64,000 nt of DNA from Synechococcus sp. BO 8801 (GTDB lineage: Bacteria > Cyanobacteriota > Cyanobacteriia > PCC-6307 > Cyanobiaceae). Under the pieces are notes generated by a model that saw only the letters and a list, made by a program, of their open reading frames with translations, searched no databases and was not told the origin of the DNA. Positions 56,452 through 64,000 of this stretch are shown in pieces (position 1 is the stretch's first letter; every line of letters starts with the position of its first letter). The DNA is taken from assembly GCF_002252675.1 (NCBI RefSeq), contig NZ_NQKY01000017.1, positions 1 to 64,000 of the forward strand. Direction: 5' to 3'. The position numbers and the translations under genes were made by a program.

Positions 56452-57044
56452 CAGCGGGACGCCACCACTTCGCTGTTGAGTTCGTTGAAGCTCAAGGTGG
56501 CGCTGTTACCCGAACCAGGCGCCATCGGGATGCCGGTGGCTTCGCTCACGGCCGTGTTGATGGCATCGACGCTCACCTGGCCATGGCGATCGAAGACGAC
56601 GCGGCCGGAGCCGTCGATCACCACCACCTGGGGAATCAGGCCGTCCCAGTAGTGGGCGGGATCGGCCACGCCGCCATCGGGCCGGTTCTGGAGTGGATCG
56701 GTGACCAGGGGGATCAGGTCGACGGCGTTGCCCCAGACCCGCTGCAGCTCCGACACCACCGGCGAGAACTGCTTGCTGACGCTGCTGTCGTCGAGGTAGT
56801 AGACGAGCACCGCCACCCGGTGCTCGTCGAGGGACTGGGCCAGGCTGCTGCGGGGCGGCACCAGGGAGCCGTTACCGGCGTAGAGGGCGAAGATGTTGCC
56901 GTCGTAGCGGTCGTTCTCGAGGCTGGCCGCCGCCTGACCCGGGGCCCAGAACAGCCCCAGCACCACGGTCAGCAGCAGGGCCCAGAGGCCGGCGAAGGGC
57001 CGGGACAGCGAACGGGGCAAGGGGACACGGGCGGGTGGGCTCAT
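56451..57044 (-). CDS. exported thioredoxin-fold protein without active-site cysteines
   Basis: 197 residues. A signal or anchor segment (FAGLWALLLTVVLGLFWAPGQAAA) precedes a thioredoxin-like domain: VAVLVYYLDDSSVSKQFSPVVSELQRVWG (the CxxC position reads DDSSVSK), a central DLIPLVTD, and IPQVVVIDGSGRVVFDRHGQV with the cis-Pro. With no Cys anywhere in the mature part it cannot act as a disulfide oxidoreductase. Cyanobacteria have conserved lumenal or periplasmic proteins of this kind; a chaperone or binding role is possible. Confidence 0.75.
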
Positions 57045-57066
57045 TGTGCCGTGGTACCCGGCCGCC

Positions 57067-58722
57067 TCAGCGGTTGAGGCTGCGGCCCATCCCCTGGACG
57101 ATGCCGCGGCCCACCAGGCCGATGGCCCGGCCGAGCACCTGGGTCAGCAGCACCACCAGCAGATCGCCGAGGCGCTTCAGGAGGCTGCGCAGCTGGGGGC
57201 CCAGGGCATCGCGGGCCTCCAGGGCCAGGGTGACCGCCTGCTGCACCCAGCCCAGCTGGCGCAGCTCAGCATCGCGGGGCTCGGTGAGGTCCACGCAGTC
57301 GATCGCGCCGTCGCCCAATCGGAACAGGGGACGCCGGCTCTCGTAGAGGTGGATCGGCCGCTCGAACCAGCTGGTCCAGCGCTGCTGGGCGTTGAGCTGG
57401 TTGCGCAGCCGTTCCAGGTTGCGGGTGGCGAGCAGCTCGGGGCGCAGCAGGTAGCGGCGCAGTTCGGGCCACTCGGCGCAGGCCGCCAGCACTTCGGCGC
57501 TGATCAGCTCGGCACTGCGCACCAGCCAGTTGCTGAGCAGCAGCTCCAGATACAGGACCGCCTGGGGCTCATCCGGCGCCACCAGCCGGCCGTCCACCAG
57601 CAGGGGACGGGCCTGCAGCAGCGGGCTGAGCATGGCGGCGGGATCGGGCAGCTCGAGGTCGTCGGCGTCGAGGCTGCTGCGGTGCAGCAGCGTCTCGGCC
57701 ACCGGGCACAGCCGGCCCTCCATGGGCAGCTGCACGTAGGACCCGGCCATGGAGCGCAGGGCCTGCTGACGCAGCTCGGGCTGGAGTTCCCTCCAGAGCC
57801 GCTCCAGCTGCTCGCCGCGGGGATCGTCCTGCAGCAGGCGCTGGCGCAGCCGGTGGAACTGCTCCAGCAGCCCCAGCAGCAGGTCGCTGCGGCGGGAGGC
57901 ATGGAGGCCGTCGAGGGCCAGCAGCTGGCCGCTGTTGTTGCTGGGGCCGGCGGCGGCCGCCGCCGTGAGCCGGCCCCGCAGAGCCTCCCAGAGGCCTTCG
58001 GCGGTGCGTTGTCGCAGGGTGATCGCCACACCAGGGGTGGGGGCGGTTGGCGCCCCATCGGGGCCATCGAGGGGCTGGCTCCAGGCCAGGCTGACGGGCC
58101 CCCAGAGCCAGAGGAGCAGCCGCCGGGCCAGTCGCAGCTCCCGCACCCGGCCCTGCAGCAGCAGCAGAGGCAGCAGGTCGACCGGCGGCGGATCCAGCAG
58201 ACGCAGGCATAGGCGCAGTTCGGCATCGATCTGCTGCAGGCCGCTCAGCAGCAGCCACTGACCCAGGCCCATCGGCACGGAGGGGCCCGGCTCGTCGCCC
58301 CGACGCGTCGCTGCAATGGCCAGCACCCGGCCGCCCGCCAGCAGCGTGGTGACCGCCTGCCGCAGGGTTTCGGCATCGGCCTGCTCGATCAGGCCCTGGG
58401 CCGGCAGCTGCAGCAGGACATCGCTGCTGTATGGGTGCTTGGAGGGCAGAAGCAGCAGCAGCGGCGCCGGATACCAGCGCTCCAGCAGCCGGCGGCTCTC
58501 GGCATCGAGGGCCTGGGGTTCGGGAAGGCTGCCGAGGCACCAGAGGACGAGCTGGGGTGCCCCCTGGAGCTCCCCACTGTCGACCACCACCCGGCAGCCA
58601 CCCCAGCCATCGGGATCGGCGCTGGTGTCAGCAGCCTCCAGCCAGCTGGTGAGGCCCGCCCGCTCCAGGGGATCGGCGAACAGCAGCAGCTGGGGAAGGG
58701 GCTGTGCCGGACGTCGTCCCAC
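57067..58722 (-). CDS. DUF3685 (Ycf55-like) family protein
   Basis: 551 residues. The N-terminal ~130 residues look like a response-regulator-type fold (QLLLFADPLERAGL, LVLWCLG, LLLLLPSKHPYSSDVLLQLPAQGLIEQADAETLRQAVTTLLAGG) without an obvious phosphoacceptor. The long helical remainder matches DUF3685 in style (ELRLARRLLLWLWGPVSL, YVQLPMEGRLCPVAETLL, LYLELLLSNWLVRSAEL, ARDALGPQLRSLLKRLGDLLVVLLTQVLGRAIGLVGRGIVQGMGRSL). This family is related to plastid Ycf55 and has no known function. Confidence 0.78.
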   Translation of the reverse strand: MGRRPAQPLPQLLLFADPLERAGLTSWLEAADTSADPDGWGGCRVVVDSGELQGAPQLVLWCLGSLPEPQALDAESRRLLERWYPAPLLLLLPSKHPYSSDVLLQLPAQGLIEQADAETLRQAVTTLLAGGRVLAIAATRRGDEPGPSVPMGLGQWLLLSGLQQIDAELRLCLRLLDPPPVDLLPLLLLQGRVRELRLARRLLLWLWGPVSLAWSQPLDGPDGAPTAPTPGVAITLRQRTAEGLWEALRGRLTAAAAAGPSNNSGQLLALDGLHASRRSDLLLGLLEQFHRLRQRLLQDDPRGEQLERLWRELQPELRQQALRSMAGSYVQLPMEGRLCPVAETLLHRSSLDADDLELPDPAAMLSPLLQARPLLVDGRLVAPDEPQAVLYLELLLSNWLVRSAELISAEVLAACAEWPELRRYLLRPELLATRNLERLRNQLNAQQRWTSWFERPIHLYESRRPLFRLGDGAIDCVDLTEPRDAELRQLGWVQQAVTLALEARDALGPQLRSLLKRLGDLLVVLLTQVLGRAIGLVGRGIVQGMGRSLNR

Positions 58723-58785
58723 GTTGCCACGAAACTGATCGCCCGACCTTACCCAAAGCGCTGGGCTTTCTCCAGTGCCGGGGCT

Positions 58786-59280
58786 TCAGGAGGGGCGGGG
58801 GCGGCCGGAGAGATGCAGGGTGTACGACTCGATCGCAAAGCCCGTCTGGTCCTCGATCTGCTGGAGGAGATGGTCGGGGAGGAGAACGTCGAGGTCGTGG
58901 ATGGCGCCGGACTGGGTGCAGGTCAGATGGCTGTGGGGATCGGCGCGATAGCCATACAGCCGACCACTGGCCCGCTCGATGCATTCGATCACGCCGGCCG
59001 ATTGCAGCGCCTCGAGATTCTGGTAGACGGACGTGTGGCCGATGTGGCGGCCCTGGTTGTTGAGCTTCTCGAAGATGTCGCGGGCGGAGAGATGGCTCTT
59101 TTCGTCCCAGAGAAGATCCAGCACCATGCGCCGCTGACGGCTCAGCCGCATGCCCAGCTCCCGGCAGCGCTGGTAGACGTCCTCCACATGGGACGGGGCT
59201 GTGGCCACCGCATGGCGATCACCGGCCTCGCCACGGCGGCCGGAGGCCGCGGAGGATGCGGTGGTCGTCGGAGAAGGCAA
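58786..59280 (-). CDS. Fur-family regulator, PerR-like
   Basis: 164 residues. Winged helix (MRLSRQRRMVLDLLWDEKSHLSARDIFEKL; IGHTSVYQNLEALQSAGVIEC) plus the Fur dimerisation domain. Regulatory-metal residues of PerR type are visible: Asp-x-His-x-His in RADPHSHLTC and an Asp in AIHDLDVLL. The structural Cys4 zinc site is missing: CTQSG replaces CxxCG and no C-terminal CxxC exists. It starts at a TTG after a 35-residue disordered N-terminal part; an internal GTG is possible. Likely an iron- or peroxide-responsive repressor. A TATAAC -10 and a 10-bp palindrome lie upstream. Confidence 0.85.
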   Translation of the reverse strand: MPSPTTTASSAASGRRGEAGDRHAVATAPSHVEDVYQRCRELGMRLSRQRRMVLDLLWDEKSHLSARDIFEKLNNQGRHIGHTSVYQNLEALQSAGVIECIERASGRLYGYRADPHSHLTCTQSGAIHDLDVLLPDHLLQQIEDQTGFAIESYTLHLSGRPRPS

Positions 59281-59313
59281 ACGTTGCCGCAGAACACATT
59301 GGCTCTGTTATAG

Positions 59314-59323
59314 GGCAATTGCC
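59314..59323 (-). promoter_or_regulatory. palindrome in the promoter of the Fur-family gene
   Basis: GGCAATTGCC is a perfect 10-bp palindrome directly next to a TATAAC (59307-59312, minus strand) that reads as a -10 box for the Fur-family gene. A protein bound there would cover the promoter spacer, consistent with autoregulation. It does not match the usual Fur or PerR box. Confidence 0.4.
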
Positions 59324-59363
59324 TCATCACCGGTATGGACCTCGCTTCGGGGGCCGGCCGGCT

Positions 59364-60125
59364 TCAGGCGATCGGCAACTGCAACGGATCCTGCAACCGA
59401 CCATCACCGAGGGCCTGCAGCGCCTCGGCCAGCTCCACCCGTCCGTCGTACAGCGCCCGCCCCACGATCACCCCGTCCACACCGAGGGGCTCCAGACTCA
59501 GCAGGCTGAGCAGGTCGGTGAGGCTGCCCACACCGCCCGAGGCGATCACCGGCAGGGAGGTGGCCTGGGCCATGGCCCGCAGGGCCGCCAGGTTGGGGCC
59601 CTCCAGGGTGCCATCGGTGGCGATGTCGGTGCTGATGATCGCCGCCACGCCGGTGCCATCCAGGCTGGCGGCCAGGGCCGTGGCCTCCACCGTGCTCTGC
59701 TCGATCCAGCCACGGGTGGCCACCTTGCCCTCGTTGGCATCGATCCCCACCACGATGCGGCCCGCATGGCGGGCCGCCAGGTCGTGCACGAGGGCCGGGT
59801 TCTCCACGGCGACCGTGCCCAGAATCACCCGGTCCACACCCCAGCCCAGCAGCTGTTCGGCCCGCTCCGCCGTCCGCACCCCTCCCCCCAGCTGCACCGG
59901 GATCTCCAGGGCCGCGGCGATGGCCTGAACGGCGCCGTCGTTGCGGGGTTCGCCGCTCCTGGCCCCGTCGAGATCGACCAGGTGCAGGCGCGTGGCCCCC
60001 TGGCGCTGCCACTCGCGGGCCTGGGCCACCGGATCGTCGCTGAAGCGGGTGACGCGGCCGTAGTCGCCCTGATGCAGTCGCACGCAATGCCCGTCGAGCA
60101 GATCGATGGCGGGGATGACTTGCAT
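59364..60125 (-). CDS. hisA: ProFAR isomerase HisA
   Basis: 253 residues, TIM barrel of histidine synthesis. The catalytic Asp is in [19 protein letters not shown] and the second Asp in [15 protein letters not shown]; the phosphate-binding GG motifs are QLGGGVRT and [11 protein letters not shown]. The start is at MQVIPAID; a frame extending 14 codons upstream was rejected because the family begins here. It ends 83 bases upstream of the Fur-family gene start. Confidence 0.95.
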   Translation of the reverse strand: MQVIPAIDLLDGHCVRLHQGDYGRVTRFSDDPVAQAREWQRQGATRLHLVDLDGARSGEPRNDGAVQAIAAALEIPVQLGGGVRTAERAEQLLGWGVDRVILGTVAVENPALVHDLAARHAGRIVVGIDANEGKVATRGWIEQSTVEATALAASLDGTGVAAIISTDIATDGTLEGPNLAALRAMAQATSLPVIASGGVGSLTDLLSLLSLEPLGVDGVIVGRALYDGRVELAEALQALGDGRLQDPLQLPIA

Positions 60126-60193
60126 GGAAAGGGGGACAATGCCGCTGTCGGATCCATCCTGTGCCATGACGCTGCCCGGATGATGCGGACCTG

Positions 60194-60433
60194 ATGGCCC
60201 CCTCCCCTCCCGACCTCGCCGCCCCCGACTTCGGACCTCTCCACCTCGCCCCGGACGACTGGCGCCGCCTCAGGGATGCGCTCCGCTACCAGGGCCGTGA
60301 TCTCCATCACCGCTCCTACGCGGTGGATGCGCGGCGCCGGGAACTGCTCTGGGAGGAGATGGACCGCTGCCTGGCGCTGGCCGATCGCATCGAACGGCAT
60401 CTCGAAAGCCTCGACGGGGCCGATGCAGCCTGA
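60194..60433 (+). CDS. small hypothetical protein
   Basis: 79 residues, mostly charged and helical after a Pro/Ala-rich start ([53 protein letters not shown]). It has no membrane segment and one Cys. No family recognised; the helical part could be a short coiled coil. Divergent from hisA, and its end overlaps the start of the following exported protein gene by 11 bases, which supports it being real. Confidence 0.6.
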   Translation: MAPSPPDLAAPDFGPLHLAPDDWRRLRDALRYQGRDLHHRSYAVDARRRELLWEEMDRCLALADRIERHLESLDGADAA

Positions 60434-61184
60434 GAGGACAGGGCCCCTGCGGCTGTTCGGCCTGCTGCTGCTCTTCGCCGGCGCTGGCCCGGCGCCGGCC
60501 CAGCCCCTGGCGCCCCCTCCGCTGGCGCCGCCGGCCCCACCGCCGCGCTCCCTGCTGGGGCCCGATGGCCCCGATCCCCGCGACAGACCGCCCCCGCTGG
60601 CACCGCCGGGTTCGGTGATTCCGCCGATCAACCGCCCCGATCCCCGGCTGGAGGCGGCCCTGCGGGCCCGCCTGTTCGCCGGCCCGGTGGCGTCCCCCCC
60701 CGCGGCGGCCGGCGATCCCGACCAGACCGAGTGGGAGCAGGCCCGTGCCACGGCCACCCGGCCGGTCTGCGCCGACGTGGGGCCCCTGCGCTACCTGCAC
60801 AACCGGGTCGACCTGGACGGCGACGGCCGTCTGGAGACCGTGGCGGTGGTGGTGGGCTCCTATTCCTGCTCCAGCGGCGGCTGCAGCCTGCTGATCTTCC
60901 GGGACAACGACGGCAGCCTGGAGCTGGTGGCGGAGAACGGCCTGTTCCAGTCGCCCCTGACGGTGGTCAGCAACCGCCACCGCGGCTGGCTGGACCTCAC
61001 CATGCCCGCCAGCCTGCACGGCGCGCCCGACGGTCTCAAGGAGCTGCGCTTCGACGGCCGCACCTACCGGCCGGTGCCGCTGCCGGTGGCCGACGGCAGC
61101 GCCGGGCCGCCCGGAACGGTGCTGCTGGAACTGCTGCCGCTGCCGTTCGAGCGCCTGGGCCAGCCCCTCCCCTGCGGCCCCTGA
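60423..61184 (+). CDS. exported proline-rich hypothetical protein
   Basis: 253 residues. A signal peptide (LFGLLLLFAGAGPAPAQ) is followed by ~65 Pro/Ala-rich residues (linker-like) and a ~150-residue domain. That domain has a calcium-loop-like DLDGDGRLE within VDLDGDGRLETVAVVV, reminiscent of FG-GAP/EF-hand-type repeats, a Cys pair (YSCSSGGCSLLIF), and a beta-rich end. No family named with confidence. Overlaps the preceding small gene, so the two are probably cotranslated. Confidence 0.65.
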   Translation: MQPERTGPLRLFGLLLLFAGAGPAPAQPLAPPPLAPPAPPPRSLLGPDGPDPRDRPPPLAPPGSVIPPINRPDPRLEAALRARLFAGPVASPPAAAGDPDQTEWEQARATATRPVCADVGPLRYLHNRVDLDGDGRLETVAVVVGSYSCSSGGCSLLIFRDNDGSLELVAENGLFQSPLTVVSNRHRGWLDLTMPASLHGAPDGLKELRFDGRTYRPVPLPVADGSAGPPGTVLLELLPLPFERLGQPLPCGP

Positions 61185-61222
61185 TCCGGACCGGCCGCTT
61201 GAATGGCGCTCACCGACGCGGC

Positions 61223-62146
61223 ATGGCGATGAGGATCCTGGTGATGGGCGGCACCCGTTTCGTGGGGCGCCCCCTGGTCAACCGGCTGCTGGGCGCAGGC
61301 CATGAGCTCAGCCTCTTCACCCGTGGCCGCCAGCCGGTGCCGGCGGGGGTGGAGCATCTGCAGGGCGACCGCAGCAGCGCCGAAGGCCTGGCGGCCCTCC
61401 AGGACCGCCCCTTCGATGTGATCGTCGACAGCTCCGGCCGCACCCTGGAGGACACCCGCCAGGTGATCGAGCGCACCGGTCCCCCCTCCCACCGTCTGGT
61501 GTACGTGAGCTCGGCCGGGGTCTACGCCGACAGCGAGCTATGGCCCCTCGACGAGGACTCCCCCACCGATCCCCAGAGCCGTCACGCCGGCAAGCTCGAC
61601 GCCGAAGCCTGGCTGCGCCAGGAGGGCATCCCCTTCACCAGCTTCCGGCCCACCTACATCGTCGGTCCCGGCAACTACAACCCGGTGGAGAGCTGGTTCT
61701 TCGATCGGATCGTGCACGGCCGGCCGGTGCCCCTGCCCGGTGACGGCAGCACCATCACCCAGCTGGGCCACGTGGCCGACCTGGCGGCCGCCATGGCCCG
61801 CTGCATCGAGGTGGAGGCCGCCGCCAACCGCATCTACAACTGCACCGGCTCCCAGGGCATCAGCTTCCGGGGCCTGGTGGCCGCCGCCGCCCGCGCCTGC
61901 GGCACCGATCCGGAGACGGTGGAGATCCGCAGCTTCGATCCCGCCGGCCTCGACAAGAAGGCCCGCAAGGCCTTTCCCCTGCGCCTGGCCCACTTCCTCA
62001 CCGACACCCACCGGGTGCGGCGGGAGCTGGCCTGGGAGCCGGCCTTCGACCTGGAGGCCACCCTGGCCGACAGCTACACCAACGACTACGCCCTGCGGAT
62101 GCCCACCACGCCCGACTTCAGCGGCGACGAGGCCCTGCTGGGGTGA
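61223..62146 (+). CDS. NAD-dependent epimerase/dehydratase, CSP41-like
   Basis: 307 residues. Extended SDR: RILVMGGTRFVGRPLVNRLL for NAD binding, LFTRGRQPVP, VIVDSSGRTLEDT, VYVSSAGVYADSE and RPTYIVGPGNYNP. The GGTRFVG start and the missing canonical YxxxK (the Tyr is not followed by a normal Lys) match the plastid CSP41 RNA-binding proteins and their cyanobacterial relatives. The family has been linked to RNA binding and to sugar-nucleotide metabolism; neither is shown here. Confidence 0.82.
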   Translation: MAMRILVMGGTRFVGRPLVNRLLGAGHELSLFTRGRQPVPAGVEHLQGDRSSAEGLAALQDRPFDVIVDSSGRTLEDTRQVIERTGPPSHRLVYVSSAGVYADSELWPLDEDSPTDPQSRHAGKLDAEAWLRQEGIPFTSFRPTYIVGPGNYNPVESWFFDRIVHGRPVPLPGDGSTITQLGHVADLAAAMARCIEVEAAANRIYNCTGSQGISFRGLVAAAARACGTDPETVEIRSFDPAGLDKKARKAFPLRLAHFLTDTHRVRRELAWEPAFDLEATLADSYTNDYALRMPTTPDFSGDEALLG

Positions 62147-62382
62147 GGGGCCGCCCATGGACAGGCAAGCGACTTCAAAGTCCAGGGCCCGTGACACCGC
62201 AACGATGAACTCTCCATCGACGCGGTTCAACACCTTTCTGGCTCCATGGCGCCGGAAGCCGCCATGCCGTCGCCAAGGATGTGACCGGACAGCAGCCTGA
62301 TGTTCATATGCAGACAGAGGCCAGCCTGCATCCAGGCGTGGAGACCTGACCGGTAGATTCCCAGGCTTCTTTCGATGCCGAA
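62147..62382 (+). other. 236-bp spacer with no recognised gene
   Basis: The spacer between the epimerase stop and the autotransporter start has several short open frames on both strands with no recognisable product. Composition falls from core-like GC to the lower GC of the next gene within it. No promoter or terminator stood out. Confidence 0.5.
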
Positions 62383-64000
62383 ATGATGACGGAGAGGAAC
62401 CCGGTTGGCTTGTATCTGATTGGTCTCGTTGCCGCCACGGGCCTGATCCATCAACCGGCATCCGCTCAGTCGATAACGCGATCCGCAGTCTTCTCACCCG
62501 TCCTGCAAGTTGATGGCGGATCGGCAAGCACGTCTCTCGATTTCTTCGGTTTCGGTGGCAATGTCGGTGGCATTTCCACAACCATCAACCTGACAAAGTG
62601 TGATGACCCGATCAGTGCATCTGGGGTCTGCCAGGGTATCGGTTTTTCCTTTAACGACGAAATTCAACTTCAACTCCTGAGCCCAGCAGGAATTGCCAGA
62701 ACTCTGGTTCCGGGAGGAGCTTTGGGTGGCCAGACACCGGGCGGTACAGCGACATGGACCTTTGCAGACAGCGCCGCATCCACGGTTTCTGGATCGACTC
62801 TGGAGACCGGATCATTCAGACCAACGGAGTCCCTTTCAGCTTTTCTCGGCCAGAATGGATCGGGCCTATGGACGTTGATCTTCACGGACTTGGCAGGGGG
62901 CGATCCCCTCTCCATCAACTCCTGGTTCTTGACGCTTCTATCGGAAGGGATCGTGCCAGGCAGCCCTGCCATCGCCAGCAGTCCCTACAGCACAACATTC
63001 GCCGGAGGCACGCTGATCGTGGAAGGGCCTGGCAGCTTTGCCACCAGCTACGTGGTCGGCAGCGCAGGCGGCAGCATTGATCTTAACGGAAATAACTCCA
63101 CCTTCAGTGGGGTTTTCTCAGGTCCCGGAGCCCTGGCATTCATCAATTCCGGGCTTGCCGGAAGCACCAACCTCACCGGAATCAGCACATTCACCGGAGC
63201 TACAGTTGTTGGCAGCAACTCGACCGTCTTTGTCAACGGGTCACTGGCATCGTCCTCTGGCTTGACTGTGCAATCCGGAGGCACGGTTGGCGGAACAGGT
63301 TTCTTGCCGACAACAACGATCGAAAGCGGAGGAAAGATTGCACCTGGAAATTCAATCGGAGCCATCACGGTCGCCAACCTGAATCTCAATGGCGGTACCT
63401 TTGAAGCGGAGATTCAGGGCCCACTCAACGACCGCATCAACGTCATGAACAATGTGACGAACCTCACGGGCAATGTCCAGCTGGTCGCCTCTGGCGGGGG
63501 TGTGCCATGGCCTATTTTTTCCTATGTGCTGGTGGATGCATCCAACAGCATCGATTTCACCAATCTGAACGCTCTGACGTTGAATCAGAGTGGCGTCAAC
63601 AGCGCACTGCTCAGTGCAGGCACGACCCTGGTTCAGGGGGCGGATGGAAATCCCAGGACCATCGATGTCCAGTGGAGACCAAGGAACGGTATTGGTCCCA
63701 CAGGTTCTGCCATTCAGTTCCTCGGCCGGAATGGTGTCAACCAGTTGGCCACCGCTGGAGCCGTTGACCGCGTCTTCCAGAGACTGGCTCTTGCCACGAC
63801 CAACAATGCCAACAGTCTCGGTATCCCCATCGGCCTCACCGGTTTCACGTCAGGTCAGGCCGTCGCTTCCGGGATCTCGCCAGACTTCCTCCTTGCGACA
63901 TCCCAACTGCTGTCTCTGCCCTCCTTTGGGCAGCTCACGGCAGCGATCGATTCTCTCTCGCCCGAGCCCTACGCAGCCTTCCAGAGCGTGGGCATCGAAA
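62383..64000 (+). CDS. autotransporter-like outer-surface protein, 3' truncated by the window
   Basis: The frame is open from an ATG pair at 62383/62386 to the last base (539 codons), with no stop. A signal peptide ends ASA-QS near residue 29. The first ~190 residues may be a separate beta domain with a Cys pair (TKCDDP, SGVCQG) and a PPC-like end (GLWTLIFTDLAGGD). A passenger-type beta-helix follows, with the autotransporter repeat signature (GGTVGGTGFLPTTTIESGG, then KIAPGNSIGAITVANLNLNGG). The sequence nears a barrel at LSPEPYAAFQSVG, the usual type of junction. The barrel should lie just beyond base 64000. GC is well below the core genes. SD sequence not obvious. Confidence 0.82.
   Translation, partial: MMTERNPVGLYLIGLVAATGLIHQPASAQSITRSAVFSPVLQVDGGSASTSLDFFGFGGNVGGISTTINLTKCDDPISASGVCQGIGFSFNDEIQLQLLSPAGIARTLVPGGALGGQTPGGTATWTFADSAASTVSGSTLETGSFRPTESLSAFLGQNGSGLWTLIFTDLAGGDPLSINSWFLTLLSEGIVPGSPAIASSPYSTTFAGGTLIVEGPGSFATSYVVGSAGGSIDLNGNNSTFSGVFSGPGALAFINSGLAGSTNLTGISTFTGATVVGSNSTVFVNGSLASSSGLTVQSGGTVGGTGFLPTTTIESGGKIAPGNSIGAITVANLNLNGGTFEAEIQGPLNDRINVMNNVTNLTGNVQLVASGGGVPWPIFSYVLVDASNSIDFTNLNALTLNQSGVNSALLSAGTTLVQGADGNPRTIDVQWRPRNGIGPTGSAIQFLGRNGVNQLATAGAVDRVFQRLALATTNNANSLGIPIGLTGFTSGQAVASGISPDFLLATSQLLSLPSFGQLTAAIDSLSPEPYAAFQSVGIE

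Noticed and set aside
62147-62460. Transposase remnant on the minus strand before the autotransporter
   Set aside because: Short open frames were inspected on both strands, but none shows a DDE motif, inverted ends or a recognisable transposase segment.

Overview
The window is about 64 kb of high-GC DNA from a cyanobacterium, most likely a picocyanobacterium of the Synechococcus/Cyanobium type. The support is psb30 (Ycf12), ycf20, DUF3727, DUF3685, UPF0182, a PIN-PhoH protein, a zam-like RNase II homologue, Calvin-cycle genes (class II fructose-bisphosphate aldolase, phosphoribulokinase), lpxD, type IV pilus genes and very tight gene packing. No rRNA, tRNA, CRISPR array or complete insertion sequence was recognised. 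Everything is read from sequence alone; family names rest on motif recognition.

Layout. 1-6.0 kb: a minus-strand run (LapA-like membrane protein, ubiX, zam-like gene, two single-domain Gdt1 manganese-exporter-type genes, a YkgJ protein), then psb30 on the plus strand lying entirely inside the 3' end of an antisense ClC gene. 6-18 kb: recJ, a CbbY-type phosphatase, ycf20, glycerate kinase, rpmF, ftsH, a bicupin, a MoaD/ThiS protein, threonine synthase, UPF0182. 18-26.9 kb: fba, a Gfo/Idh oxidoreductase, accD, prepilin peptidase, a class I (proteobacterial-type) prk, leuB, lpxD and a polysaccharide deacetylase, all on minus.

26.9-37.3 kb is accessory. It opens with a fusion of a serine alpha/beta-hydrolase and a subtilisin. 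Next comes a 104-bp element that can fold as a four-way junction. Then follows a visibly lower-GC block of six small, unrelated, co-oriented genes (SRPBCC, two-TM protein, GNAT, DUF1993, a GNAT without a start codon, SnoaL) resembling a decayed gene-cassette array. A cytochrome P450, a divergent HxlR/quinone-reductase pair with a palindromic operator candidate, and a secreted DUF1254 protein complete it.

37.3-47.8 kb is envelope-related: an MscS channel with a cyclic-nucleotide-binding fold, a minus-strand set of secreted TPR-CHAT protease, metallopeptidase-like protein without its zinc motif, and membrane-anchored protein, then a plus-strand set of SDR, PAP2 phosphatase, membrane protein and a KPC-like class A beta-lactamase. 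The last three are translationally coupled. 47.7-62.1 kb returns to core genes: proB, yqeG, DUF3727, ruvX, phoH, a type IV pilin, fumC, DUF3685, a Fur/PerR regulator, hisA and a CSP41-like epimerase. The window ends inside an autotransporter-like gene whose reading frame is open from 62383 to the last base.

Several proteins keep a fold but have lost catalytic or ligand residues: the RNB domain of the zam-like protein, the metallopeptidase-like protein, the SDR tyrosine, the CNBD arginine and the thioredoxin-fold cysteines. Tail-to-tail gene overlaps recur.
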